A DNA stretch of 43,774 nt from Rhodospirillales bacterium 20-60-12 (GTDB lineage: Bacteria > Pseudomonadota > Alphaproteobacteria > Acetobacterales > Acetobacteraceae), in contig NCAP01000006.1 of assembly GCA_002255495.1 (NCBI GenBank), positions 1-43,774 of the forward strand, in the 5' to 3' direction. Under the pieces are notes generated by a model. That model saw only the letters and a list, made by a program, of their open reading frames with translations, was not told the origin of the DNA and did no database searches. Positions 8,857 to 17,524 of this stretch are shown here, piece after piece. Position 1 is the stretch's first letter. Each line of letters opens with the position of its first letter. Both the position numbers and the translations under genes were made by a program.

Positions 8857-9186
8857 ATGCCGACCATGATTTTCGTTGAACGCGACGGCACTGAACGCGC
8901 GGTGGACGCGCCGATCGGCCTTTCGATATTGGAGGTCGCGCATAAGCACGGCATCGATATCGAGGGCGCGTGCGAGGGCTCGCTGGCCTGTTCGACCTGC
9001 CATGTGATCATCGACCCGACCTGGTATGAGCGGCTCGCCAAAGCGAGCGAGGACGAGGAGGATATGCTCGATCTGGCGTTTGGGCTTGAGAAAACCTCGC
9101 GGCTGGGCTGCCAGATCGTGATGAGCGAGAGCCTGGATGGCTTGCGCGTCAAATTGCCGTCCTCCGTGCGCAATAATATGGCCTGA
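8857..9186 (+). CDS. 2Fe-2S ferredoxin, adrenodoxin/ISC type
   Basis: A 109-residue electron carrier. The cluster cysteines lie in [16 protein letters not shown], with the fourth in RLGCQI near residue 86. The spacing is that of vertebrate-type (ISC, adrenodoxin) ferredoxins rather than plant type. The acidic [10 protein letters not shown] segment matches the partner-binding helix of the family. In ISC operons such ferredoxins give electrons for Fe-S assembly on IscU. Here it sits directly between the desulfurase and mnmA, 24 bases after the former, which supports the same role. Could also serve a P450 or other oxidase, though none is nearby. Confidence 0.93.
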   Translation: MPTMIFVERDGTERAVDAPIGLSILEVAHKHGIDIEGACEGSLACSTCHVIIDPTWYERLAKASEDEEDMLDLAFGLEKTSRLGCQIVMSESLDGLRVKLPSSVRNNMA

Positions 9187-9193
9187 TCGGATT

Positions 9194-10267
9194 ATGCGTA
9201 TCGTCGTTGCCATGTCGGGGGGGGTGGATAGTTCGGTTGTGGCCGGGCTGATGCATCAGGCCGGGCATGAGGTGATCGGCGTGACCTTGCAGCTTTACGA
9301 CCAGGGGGCGGCCGCCGGGCGCCGGGGTGCGTGTTGCGCGGGGGCGGATATTCATGACGCCAAACGCGTGGCTGACCGGCTGGGTTTTGCCCATTACGTG
9401 ATCGATGCCGAGCAGATATTCCGCGCCAGCGTGATTGATGAATTCGCCGATTCCTATGCCAATGGCAGCACGCCCGTGCCCTGCGTATCGTGCAACCAGC
9501 ATCTGAAATTCGGCTTTTTGCTCGACATGGCGCGCGACCTTGGTGCCGAGGCGATGGCGACGGGCCATTATGTCAAGCGCGTCGAGGGGCCGGATGGCGC
9601 GCAATTGCATGTCGCGGCGGACCCGGTGCGCGACCAGAGCTGGTTCCTGTTCGCCACGACCCGCGAGCAACTGGAATTCTCCCGCTTTCCACTTGGTGAC
9701 ATGCAGGACAAGGCGCAGGTTCGGGCGATTGCCGCTGAGATGGGTCTGGCGGTGGCCGACAAGCCCGACAGCCAGGATATTTGTTTCGTGCCGAGCGGAT
9801 CTTACGCCGATATCGTTACCAAATTGCGCCCTGAGACGGCGGAGCCCGGCGAGATTGTGACGGCCGCGGGTGAGGTGGTTGGTGCGCATCAGGGCATCGC
9901 CCGCTACACGGTTGGCCAGGGCAAAAGGCTGGGCGAGGCTTCCGAGCGTGACGGCGCGCGGCAGATTGTTACCGCCATTGATGCCGCCACGCGGCGGATT
10001 GTCATCGGCCCGCGCAGCAGCGGTGCGCGCTTGGTGCAGATTGAGCGGGTGAATTGGTTGATCGAGCCGCCGTCATCGGCGCTGCGCGCGCGGGTCAAAT
10101 TGCGCGCCCGTCAGGCGCCGGAGCCTGCCCAGATCATGCGCACGGCACAAGGTGCGGAAATTCATCTCGATGAGCCGGGCCTTGCCGCACCCGGACAGGC
10201 TTGCGTGATTTACGACGGCACCCGCGTTCTGGGCGGCGGGTTTATTGCGGCCCCTGCACGGCCGTAG
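9194..10267 (+). CDS. mnmA: tRNA 2-thiouridine(34) synthase MnmA
   Basis: Puts sulfur on U34 of the Lys, Glu and Gln tRNAs, after activating the base with ATP. The PP-loop SGGVDSSV is at residues 8-15 and the first catalytic cysteine is in PCVSCNQHLKFG near residue 98. The second catalytic cysteine is in DSQDICFVPSGSY near residue 195. Length 357 residues is normal. The frame is open further upstream to 9137 inside the ferredoxin, but the ATG at 9194 starts exactly at the conserved MRIVVAMSGG, so I use it. It follows the ferredoxin stop by 7 bases. The sulfur donor is presumably the desulfurase upstream. The PP-loop is encoded through an 8-G run. Confidence 0.95.
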   Translation: MRIVVAMSGGVDSSVVAGLMHQAGHEVIGVTLQLYDQGAAAGRRGACCAGADIHDAKRVADRLGFAHYVIDAEQIFRASVIDEFADSYANGSTPVPCVSCNQHLKFGFLLDMARDLGAEAMATGHYVKRVEGPDGAQLHVAADPVRDQSWFLFATTREQLEFSRFPLGDMQDKAQVRAIAAEMGLAVADKPDSQDICFVPSGSYADIVTKLRPETAEPGEIVTAAGEVVGAHQGIARYTVGQGKRLGEASERDGARQIVTAIDAATRRIVIGPRSSGARLVQIERVNWLIEPPSSALRARVKLRARQAPEPAQIMRTAQGAEIHLDEPGLAAPGQACVIYDGTRVLGGGFIAAPARP

Positions 10268-10448
10268 AGCGGCCGGCAAAGCATTTCGGATCTGCCCGCG
10301 ATGGATTTATGCCGGGGCCCGATGATAGCGATATCGATATTATTCTGACTTCGATCGAATTTAATTGATTCCGGCGGGATAATTCCGTTACGTATGCGCT
10401 TACAGGTTGCAAGTATGAATGTTTGCAACCGCAGAGGGCAAATTTGTC

Positions 10449-11948
10449 ATGTCGCAGACAATCGGAATTCCCGCCGGCGCCTCTTATGATCTGACGACCG
10501 CTTTGAGCGGCACGATCCTGGCCTTTGCGGGCACTCTGGCGACTTTGACGCTGGAGCCACAGGATATTTTGGGCAGCTTGGGCAGCAACGGCACCATGAG
10601 CGTCAGTCTGGGTGGCGTGGTGGAGAATATGCAGCCCACGGACCGGGTGATTATCAATGATATCGAGCAGGTTTATGCCGGTTTGCTCAGCGGGCCGAGC
10701 GCCATGGCGGAATTGACCGCTTTTGACAGCGCCATCAGTTTTGCGGCCCTGACCCATATTGATTTCGTCATCGATCCGGGCGGGTCGATCAGCGGGGCTT
10801 TGGGTGCATCGGCGGTGTATCTGCCGGCCATCGATGAAGCGATATTCGGTGCGGGGGTTTTGGCCGACACGATCGATATCAAGCCGCTTTTGATCAATGG
10901 CTCTTACGAGGCCATCATCACCTCGCCAGAGCCGGTCAATCCTTGCTTTTTGCGCGGCACGCGGATCAGCACAGCACGCGGTGAAATCCCGGTCGAAGAG
11001 CTGGCCGTGGGCGATTTGGTGCCGACGATTGGCGGGATCATGCGGCCGATCATCTGGGTGGGGCAGCGCCGGGTCGATATCACACGCCACACACGCCCGG
11101 CGACGGTGCGGCCGATCCGGATCAAGAAAGGCGCTTTGGCCGAGGGCATACCGCGGCGGGATTTGCTGCTTTCGCCTGATCATGGGTTGTTGCTCGAAAA
11201 TGTTCTGGCGCAAGCAAAGGATATTGTGGATGGCGATGTCATCGCGCCGGACATGAACGCAAGATCGGCGCATTATTTCCATGTCGAACTTGCTGAGCAT
11301 GACGCTTTGTTCGCCGAAGGGGCGGCGGTTGAGAGCTATCTCGATACCGGGCAGCGCGGCGTGTTCGCGCACGAGACGGCGCCGGTTATTTTGCATCCAG
11401 ATCTGATGAATTTATGCCGCGAAAGCCAGGGTTTTGCGCCGCTCTGCACCAAGGGGGACACGCTCGCGCTGATCCGCACGCGCCTGCATGAGCGCAAACG
11501 CGCGCTGGGGTATGTGATGATCCAGGCGCCGGTATGGTTGAAGGCGGGTCCGGTCATTTTGTCACCTTTCGAAGCTGAGCCTGGTCTTTTGCAATTTGAT
11601 CTGCCCGATTTTGTGAGGCGGCCGCGTTTGATGGCGGGACAATTCGTGCCGGCCTACACTGACCCTGGGGCGAGCGATCATCGCGTGCTTGGCATGTCGA
11701 TCGCGCGGGTGACGTTGGATGATGAAATTCTGAACCTGGACCGGGTGATCGATGCGGGTGACCGCCATCCGCGTGCGCCGGAGGACGTGGCGATTTGGTT
11801 ACGCGGCGATTGCGATTTGCATTTGCCGTGGGCAGGCCGGCAATTAAGCATCCGCTACACGGGGCTGCCGCAGATTTGGCAATCTATGGTTGTTGATGCA
11901 TCGCAATACGCAATAAATTCTGAAAATATGCACAATATATCAGGATAA
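10449..11948 (+). CDS. Hint (hedgehog/intein) domain protein, first of three
   Basis: 499 residues, in three parts. Residues 1-165 are a Gly/Ala/Ser/Thr-rich, beta-prone region without a signal peptide. A Hint_2-type domain starts at Cys166 (CFLRGTRI) and includes LSPDH (His245), the equivalent of the Hint TxxH block. A C-terminal part after about residue 300 is shared with the two paralogues downstream (HPDLM, DHRVLGMSIARVTLD, RHPRAPEDVAIW). In known Hint proteins the first cysteine attacks the preceding peptide bond and can release or modify the N-terminal part. Whether that happens here is not known. Start ATG 10449 is chosen over 10419 because AGAGGG lies 10 bases upstream and the paralogues begin likewise. 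Confidence 0.88.
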   Translation: MSQTIGIPAGASYDLTTALSGTILAFAGTLATLTLEPQDILGSLGSNGTMSVSLGGVVENMQPTDRVIINDIEQVYAGLLSGPSAMAELTAFDSAISFAALTHIDFVIDPGGSISGALGASAVYLPAIDEAIFGAGVLADTIDIKPLLINGSYEAIITSPEPVNPCFLRGTRISTARGEIPVEELAVGDLVPTIGGIMRPIIWVGQRRVDITRHTRPATVRPIRIKKGALAEGIPRRDLLLSPDHGLLLENVLAQAKDIVDGDVIAPDMNARSAHYFHVELAEHDALFAEGAAVESYLDTGQRGVFAHETAPVILHPDLMNLCRESQGFAPLCTKGDTLALIRTRLHERKRALGYVMIQAPVWLKAGPVILSPFEAEPGLLQFDLPDFVRRPRLMAGQFVPAYTDPGASDHRVLGMSIARVTLDDEILNLDRVIDAGDRHPRAPEDVAIWLRGDCDLHLPWAGRQLSIRYTGLPQIWQSMVVDASQYAINSENMHNISG

Positions 11949-12025
11949 AATTGATCGACTCCTGATATTTATGTTGCTGCGCTGACCAGAGGGACGTATT
12001 AAAGCTGCGTCAGGGAGGCGATGCG

Positions 12026-13543
12026 ATGTCGGGCATAATCGTAAGTGACGGAACGCCGGTAACCTTAACGAGCGGCCTCAATGGCGGCAACGTGACCTTT
12101 GCCAATAGCCCGACGCCTGGCGGCACCTTGGTTGTTGAACCGGGGGCGATCGGGGTGAGCACTTCGGTATCGGCCGGCGTGACGTCGGTGATCAGTGCGT
12201 ATCTCGGCGGCAATATCGAGGGGTTCAGGCCCGGCGATACCATCGTCATCAGCAATCTCGAGCAGCTTTATGCCGATCTCGACAAAGCGCCTTCGGCGGC
12301 TGCCAATAATGCGTTATTCAACTCCGATATTTCGATTGCAGCGGCCAATGGCGTCGCGTTTTACGTCAAGCCGGGCGGTTATGTGACCTCGAATAATTTG
12401 TTTATAAATTTTGAGTTATCCACTCTGGAGCCCGTCATAGAGCCGTATTTTGGGCTCATTGACGAAGCCCTGTTCGGCTCCAGCACATTGACCGGCACGT
12501 TGACGATTGCCGCCGTGACCGACATGTCGGGCAGTTTCGTCAACGGGGTCATAACCTCGGCGCAGACCATCAGTGCGGCATGTTTCGCCGCCGGCACCCG
12601 GATTGCCACGGCCACGGGTGGGACAAAGGGCGAGGTAAAGGTTGAGACGCTGCGGGTGGGTGATGTTGTGCGCACGATGAGCGGCAAAATGCGGCCCATC
12701 ACCTGGGTTGGCCATCGGGACATCGATATCACGCGCCATCCTAAACCGGAATCCGTCCGCCCTGTGCGGGTTCGCGCCGGGGCGCTGGCTGAGCAGATTC
12801 CCGCACGCGATTTGATTTTATCGCCCGATCACGCGCTTTACCTCGAGGGGCGGTTGGTGCCGGTGAAAGATCTGATCGATGGCGATTTGATCGCGCCGAT
12901 GACCGGCGCCCAGAAAGTGACTTATTTTCATATCGAACTGGATGGGCATGATATCCTGCTCGCCAATGGCGCCCCTGCCGAGAGTTATCTTGATACCGGC
13001 AATCGTTTCATGTTCGAGGATGCGGGCGCGCCGATGATTTTGCACCCCGATTTGATGGCCGTGTTTCGCGACGTTAAGGGGTGCGCGCCGCTTTGCACGG
13101 ATGGTGCCGATTTGGCGAAGATTCGCAGCGTATTGCATCGACGCAAACAGGCGCTCGGTTTTCGGATGCAGGCCGCGACACCCTGGCTGAAACATCCGCA
13201 GATGATTCTCTCGGCGATTGAACCTGAGCCTGGATTATTGTTGTTTCATCTGCCCGGGCAGGACATTACATTCATGCTGATGACCGGCGCGTTCGTGCCC
13301 GCTTATATCGATCCATCCTCGGCCGACCATCGGCAGCTTGGCATGTGCATCGGCCATGTGACGCTGGATGGTAAGCGGCTGGCTGTTGAAGATGTGATCG
13401 ATCAGGCCGACCGTTACCCGCGCGCCGAACATGATTTGGGTATTTGGACCAAGGGCGATGTCACACTCAGTCTGCCTCATCCAGGGACCGAGCTTGTGAT
13501 TGGCTACACGGCGCTGCCGATCATGTGGCGACGCGCGGCCTGA
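12026..13543 (+). CDS. Hint domain protein, second of three
   Basis: 505 residues with the same order as its neighbours. The N-terminal beta-prone region (1-185) begins SGIIVSDGTPVTLTSGLNGG. The Hint domain starts at Cys186 (CFAAGTRI) with SPDH at 266-269 and YFHIELDGHDILLANG. The conserved C-terminal part contains HPDLM, DHRQLGMCIGHVTLD and RYPRAEHDLGIW. GGAGG sits 8 bases before the ATG. The 77-base gap to the first Hint gene holds no terminator, so the two may share a transcript. No signal peptide, membrane helix or splicing-type C-terminal HN motif was seen, so protein splicing is unlikely. Family recognised, function unknown. Confidence 0.88.
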   Translation: MSGIIVSDGTPVTLTSGLNGGNVTFANSPTPGGTLVVEPGAIGVSTSVSAGVTSVISAYLGGNIEGFRPGDTIVISNLEQLYADLDKAPSAAANNALFNSDISIAAANGVAFYVKPGGYVTSNNLFINFELSTLEPVIEPYFGLIDEALFGSSTLTGTLTIAAVTDMSGSFVNGVITSAQTISAACFAAGTRIATATGGTKGEVKVETLRVGDVVRTMSGKMRPITWVGHRDIDITRHPKPESVRPVRVRAGALAEQIPARDLILSPDHALYLEGRLVPVKDLIDGDLIAPMTGAQKVTYFHIELDGHDILLANGAPAESYLDTGNRFMFEDAGAPMILHPDLMAVFRDVKGCAPLCTDGADLAKIRSVLHRRKQALGFRMQAATPWLKHPQMILSAIEPEPGLLLFHLPGQDITFMLMTGAFVPAYIDPSSADHRQLGMCIGHVTLDGKRLAVEDVIDQADRYPRAEHDLGIWTKGDVTLSLPHPGTELVIGYTALPIMWRRAA

Positions 13544-13555
13544 TTGTTCACTTTG

Positions 13556-13617
13556 TCGATCAATTTCATGCGTTCAGATTGAATGTTGCGGTTAATCTAA
13601 ACGCAGATTGATTTCAT
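13556..13617. repeat. Palindromic intergenic repeat, ATGCGTT type, copy 1
   Basis: TCGATCAATTTCATGCGTT is followed, after about 20 bases, by TCTAAACGCAGATTGAT, so the ends form an imperfect inverted repeat. The same left arm and a matching right arm recur at 42094-42155. It begins 12 bases after the second Hint gene, in the 467-base gap 13544-14010. The remainder of that gap is AT-rich and holds only a promoter candidate. Confidence 0.7.
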
Positions 13618-13913
13618 CGGGCCACGGGTTTCCGCCGGCGACAGCGCCGAATGAGGGTTGTTTATCGCCCTGATGGGACAAAACAAGCCGCTTGAGCCGG
13701 CCATCCGGTGTGTTTTGCCCTCCGCTGGACAGAGGTTTTCAGCCTGAGATTTATGTCATTATAGGCGCCTTAAATTTAATCTAACGCTTACGCGCAAGTT
13801 AATCGATGCCTATTTCGGCCAACACAACCTATACAATTAGAAGTGGTTGATTTGGCTGTATATTAGGATAAACCTGCCAAAACAGGGAGATTTTGAAATA
13901 TTAAGTATCATTT

Positions 13914-13942
13914 TTCAGAGTAGTTTTGATAAATTCTATAAT
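13914..13942 (+). promoter_or_regulatory. Possible promoter of third Hint gene
   Basis: A perfect TATAAT at 13937-13942 is preceded, at a 17-base spacing, by the weak -35 candidate TTCAGA. Transcription would begin about 60 bases before the ATG. The surrounding several hundred bases are the most AT-rich stretch of this part of the window. Activity is inferred. Confidence 0.38.
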
Positions 13943-14010
13943 TTACATATTTGTTGACCAAACGTCGATTTCGTCTCAAATTCGGACGAAATAGCGAGGG
14001 GGAACATATT

Positions 14011-15606
14011 ATGTCCGGTTCAGTTTACGATACGATCACGAATGGCCAGACGTTAACGTTAACGTCTTCACTTAATGGCGGGTCGGTCGATTTCAGCGGC
14101 ACGTCGGGTTCTTTGATCATCGATTCCAGCGCCGTCAGCGGGTCTGCGGCTGCGCCATCAACACTCCTGGTCGATGGCAAAGTGTTCAATTTTGGACCCA
14201 ATGATAATGTTGTGCTCAGTGATATCGTCTCCGACCTGAGCAAAATCGGCTATAATAATATCGCTACTCTTCTTCCTGACTTGTTTCTCGGCGACGCATC
14301 GCCGAGTCTGACCATCACACCGGGCGCCGCAACAGGCGCTGTGGTTAATGGTATCCCGCTTTATGGTTCTCTGACCTCGAATAATAGCCTATTTGGATTT
14401 GTCGCAGCGCCAGGTTCGGCAAATTATAATTCCATTATGGCGTCGCTTGAACTGATCGAGATTCAGTCACTCGGCAAGAATTATTCGAATTCGGCCTTGT
14501 CCAACGCGACCTTCTCGCTTGATTTGTCCAGTGCGGTTGTCAATGGCACGACCATTTACAACGGCACGCTGCACACAACCCAGGACGTCAATATCAATCC
14601 CCACCCCTGTTTTGCCGAGGGCACGCGCATTGCCACGTTGCGCGGCGAGATTGCGGTGGAGGCGTTGAAAATCGGCGATGCGGTTGTCCTCGCCGATGGC
14701 CGGAATTGCCGGATCAGCTGGATTGGTCAGCGGGATTTGGATATTGAGCGCCATGCGCGACCCGAGCAGGTGCGGCCCGTGCGGATCAGCGCCGGCGCCT
14801 TTGCCGCCGGCATTCCCAAACGCGACCTCGTTGTCTCGCCCGATCATGCGTTCCTGATGGAGGGCGTTCTGGTGCAGGCGAAGGACCTGGTTGATGATGT
14901 GACGATCAGGTTTGATCGCTCGATCCGCCAGATCCGCTATTTCCATGTCGAATTGCCGGCCCATGACATTTTACTGGCTGAGGGTGCTGCGGCCGAATCC
15001 TTCCTCGATACCGGCCATCGCGGTGTGTTCGACAATGATGACGCGCCGGTGATTTTGCATCCTGACATGATGCAAAACCGGCGCGAGGCACAAGGATGCG
15101 CGCTGCTCTGCACCGGTGGCGAAACGCTTGCCCTGATTCGCCAGACGCTCAGCGCCCGCAAGGCGGCTTTGGGTTACCAGGTGAGCGAGACGACGCCATG
15201 GCTGAAAGCAGGCGGGATGATTCTGGCCCCCGATATCAGCCAGAGCGGGCAATTGACGTTTCATCTGCCCGATCATGCGGCTGGAGCCTTAATATCCGTG
15301 GAGTTGCTCAGCGGCTGCTTCTCGCCGGCCAGCATTGAACCGACATCAGATGATCATCGCAGCCTTGGCATGGCGATTGCCGGTATCTCGCTCGATGGCG
15401 AGATGCTGGAGCTTGAGAATGTCATCCCGGCATCGCACCGCCACCCGAGGGCGGAGGGCGACAGCGCGATTTGGACCACCGGCAACACGATGCTGATTTT
15501 ACCGCCTGAGGGCACGATATTGACCATTCATTATGCCGGCCTGCCGCGGGATTGGCGCCGCCTGCCGGCCAAGTCATCCAATGCTGCGAGGGCCCAGGCG
15601 GCCTGA
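14011..15606 (+). CDS. Hint domain protein, third of three
   Basis: 531 residues. The N-terminal region (1-199) is the longest of the three and rich in Ser, Thr, Asn and Gly, starting SGSVYDTITNGQTLTLTSSL. Its LNGGSVDF/GTSGSLIID pattern parallels LNGGNVTF in the second paralogue. The Hint domain begins at Cys200 (CFAEGTRI), with SPDH at 276-279 and YFHVELPAHDILLAEG. The C-terminal part matches the others (HPDMM, DHRSLGMAIAGISLD, RHPRAEGDSAIW). Start ATG 14011 has GAGGGGGA 7 bases upstream, so the open codons back to 13951 are not used. Unlike gene 2 it has its own long AT-rich leader, so it may be separately regulated. Confidence 0.88.
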   Translation: MSGSVYDTITNGQTLTLTSSLNGGSVDFSGTSGSLIIDSSAVSGSAAAPSTLLVDGKVFNFGPNDNVVLSDIVSDLSKIGYNNIATLLPDLFLGDASPSLTITPGAATGAVVNGIPLYGSLTSNNSLFGFVAAPGSANYNSIMASLELIEIQSLGKNYSNSALSNATFSLDLSSAVVNGTTIYNGTLHTTQDVNINPHPCFAEGTRIATLRGEIAVEALKIGDAVVLADGRNCRISWIGQRDLDIERHARPEQVRPVRISAGAFAAGIPKRDLVVSPDHAFLMEGVLVQAKDLVDDVTIRFDRSIRQIRYFHVELPAHDILLAEGAAAESFLDTGHRGVFDNDDAPVILHPDMMQNRREAQGCALLCTGGETLALIRQTLSARKAALGYQVSETTPWLKAGGMILAPDISQSGQLTFHLPDHAAGALISVELLSGCFSPASIEPTSDDHRSLGMAIAGISLDGEMLELENVIPASHRHPRAEGDSAIWTTGNTMLILPPEGTILTIHYAGLPRDWRRLPAKSSNAARAQAA

Positions 15607-15671
15607 CCACGCATGATCCATCCGAGGCTCTCTGCGGATAGACGGCCGCCGCAGTCAAGGGCGGCCTGATA

Positions 15672-15707
15672 CAAAACGCCTTCAACGCCCAGGTTGAAGG
15701 CGTTTTG
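15672..15707 (+). terminator. Strong hairpin terminator after Hint genes
   Basis: A perfect 15-base-pair stem (CAAAACGCCTTCAAC paired with GTTGAAGGCGTTTTG) with a short loop. The descending arm carries TTTT. It lies 66 bases after the third Hint stop. A second smaller hairpin of GGCGGCC type lies just before it. This separates the Hint region from the hfq promoter in the 301-base gap 15607-15907. Confidence 0.75.
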
Positions 15708-15750
15708 CATGGCGTGCCGCCGATCACGGCGCCGATCACGCCAATGATGA

Positions 15751-15779
15751 TTGGTTTTCCTGAGCGGCGTCGCTATAGT
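15751..15779 (+). promoter_or_regulatory. Sigma70-like promoter of hfq-hflX
   Basis: TTGGTT and TATAGT are separated by exactly 17 bases. A start near 15786 would give a leader of about 120 bases before the hfq GTG. Sequence match only. Confidence 0.5.
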
Positions 15780-15907
15780 TATGGGGGGTCGCTCTCGTGC
15801 CACGCGAGCGGACCCGGCTTGGCATCCCAAACTTGAGCCGTTCTCGGCTGACTGACATAACAACGCAACTATCGCCGCATGGCGACAACAACAAAAGGAA
15901 CTCAACC

Positions 15908-16231
15908 GTGGCCGCTGAAAAATCCCAGAACGTGCAGGACGTATTTCTCAATCACGTCCGCAAAAGCAAAACCCCGGTCACCGTGTTTTTGGTGAATGGC
16001 GTCAAATTACAGGGCGTGATCACCTGGTTCGATAATTTTTCGGTGCTGTTGCGCCGGGATGGCCACACGCAGCTTGTTTATAAGCATGCGATCAGCACGG
16101 TTATGCCTGGTGCGCCGATCCAGCTTTTTGACGCCACCAAGGCCGAGACCGGTGCCGCGCAAGCCGGGTCCACCGGTTCGACCCTGAGCCTGGGCCAGCG
16201 CAACGACATGCCGCAGGATAGTGACATGTAA
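15908..16231 (+). CDS. hfq: RNA chaperone Hfq
   Basis: The Sm-like hexameric protein that pairs small RNAs with messages. From GTG 15908 it is 107 residues: the Sm1 motif ([19 protein letters not shown]) and Sm2 motif ([11 protein letters not shown]) are intact, with [13 protein letters not shown] as the N-terminal helix. The tail after about residue 75 is low-complexity (Ala, Gly, Thr, Ser) and longer than in many alphaproteobacteria. The frame is open upstream to 15797, but AAAAGGAA sits 8 bases before the GTG and family proteins start there. hflX follows after 30 bases, the classical hfq-hflX order. Confidence 0.96.
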   Translation: MAAEKSQNVQDVFLNHVRKSKTPVTVFLVNGVKLQGVITWFDNFSVLLRRDGHTQLVYKHAISTVMPGAPIQLFDATKAETGAAQAGSTGSTLSLGQRNDMPQDSDM

Positions 16232-16261
16232 TGGCGCGCCAATGTCCCATGACATGTTGAT

Positions 16262-17524
16262 ATGACGATCAGCGGGGCCTCACGGGCGGCGGTTTTGCTG
16301 CCTTGGGAGAAATCGGGCCATGCCGCGCGGGCGGGCGAGGCGAGGCTGGCCGAGGCGGTCGGCCTGGCTGCATCGATCGGGCTGGTGATCACGCATAGCG
16401 CGATCATTCCGCTGCGTGCCCGCAAGCCGGCCACTTTGTTCGGCGAAGGCCAAGTGGCCAGCATAGGTGCCGCCATTGCCGAGCAGGAGGTTGCGGTTGC
16501 CATCGTCGATGCGACACTCACCCCGGTTCAGCAACGCAATCTGGAGCGGGCCTGGGGCTGCAAGGTGATCGACCGGACCGGTTTGATTTTGGATATTTTC
16601 GGCGAGCGCGCCCGAACCAGCGAAGGCGCTTTGCAGGTCGAGCTCGCGCATCTGGATTATCAGCGCTCGCGGCTGGTGCGGTCCTGGACCCATTTGGAGC
16701 GCCAGCGCGGCGGCTTCGGGTTTCTGGGCGGACCGGGGGAAACCCAGATCGAGGCGGATCGGCGTTTGATCGGCAATCGGATTGCCCGGCTGCGGCGCGA
16801 GCTTGAGGAGGTGCGGCGCACAAGGCAACTGCACCGCGCCGCGCGCAAGCGCGTGCCCTACCCGATCGTGGCGCTGGTCGGTTACACCAATGCCGGCAAA
16901 TCGACCTTGTTCAACGCCCTGACCGGGGCTGCGGTGCATGCCGAGGACCAGCTATTCGCGACCCTCGACCCGACGATGCGCGGCATTGTGCTGCCCTCCG
17001 GTCGGCAGATTATCCTCTCGGACACTGTGGGGTTCATCAGCGAACTGCCGACCGAATTGGTGGCGGCGTTTCGGGCGACACTTGAGGAAGTCGCTGAAGC
17101 GGATTTGCTGCTGCATATCCGCGACGCCGCCCACCCCGACACCGCCGCCCAGCGCAGCGATGTCATTGGCGTGCTCGACGGCATGGCCGCCCAGGGGATT
17201 TTGAGTGCGGATTGGGCGCAGCATAGTCTTGAAGTGCTCAATAAATCCGACCTGCTGCCCCACGATGCGACAGCGCCGGCGGGCAATGACATTGTGATTT
17301 CAGCCCTCACCGGCACTGGATTGCCGGGCTTGCTGGCCGCCATTGATCAGCGTCTTTCAGCGTCATTGGAGACCCTGACTTATGATCTGCCGGCCGAGGA
17401 TGGCGCGCGGCTGGCCTGGCTGTATCGCCATGGCGAGGTGATTGCGCGCGACGATCGTGAGGATGGGGTGCATGTCACGGTGCGTCTGGCGCCTGCCGAC
17501 CGCGCGCGCTTCGAGCCGGGATGA
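16262..17524 (+). CDS. hflX: Ribosome-associated GTPase HflX
   Basis: A GTPase that binds and splits stalled 70S ribosomes, mainly under stress. The 420 residues carry the HflX N-terminal domain, with LFGEGQV and the RTGLILDIFGERARTSEG segment. A helical linker (ERQRGGFGFLGGPGETQIE) follows. The G domain has G1 GYTNAGKST, G2 FATLDPT, G3 DTVGF and G4 NKSD. All are intact. It follows hfq closely and overlaps the next gene by 4 bases (ATGA), so the three are probably one transcript from the promoter near 15.75 kb. Confidence 0.96.
   Translation: MTISGASRAAVLLPWEKSGHAARAGEARLAEAVGLAASIGLVITHSAIIPLRARKPATLFGEGQVASIGAAIAEQEVAVAIVDATLTPVQQRNLERAWGCKVIDRTGLILDIFGERARTSEGALQVELAHLDYQRSRLVRSWTHLERQRGGFGFLGGPGETQIEADRRLIGNRIARLRRELEEVRRTRQLHRAARKRVPYPIVALVGYTNAGKSTLFNALTGAAVHAEDQLFATLDPTMRGIVLPSGRQIILSDTVGFISELPTELVAAFRATLEEVAEADLLLHIRDAAHPDTAAQRSDVIGVLDGMAAQGILSADWAQHSLEVLNKSDLLPHDATAPAGNDIVISALTGTGLPGLLAAIDQRLSASLETLTYDLPAEDGARLAWLYRHGEVIARDDREDGVHVTVRLAPADRARFEPG

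Noticed and set aside
10944-11348. Hint domains as inteins that splice
   Set aside because: No C-terminal HN/Asn and no continuing host-protein sequence; the architecture fits Hint_2 proteins instead.
10242-11396. 384-codon minus-strand frame across the first Hint gene
   Set aside because: Runs antisense to a recognised Hint gene and shows Arg/Gln/His-rich shadow composition.
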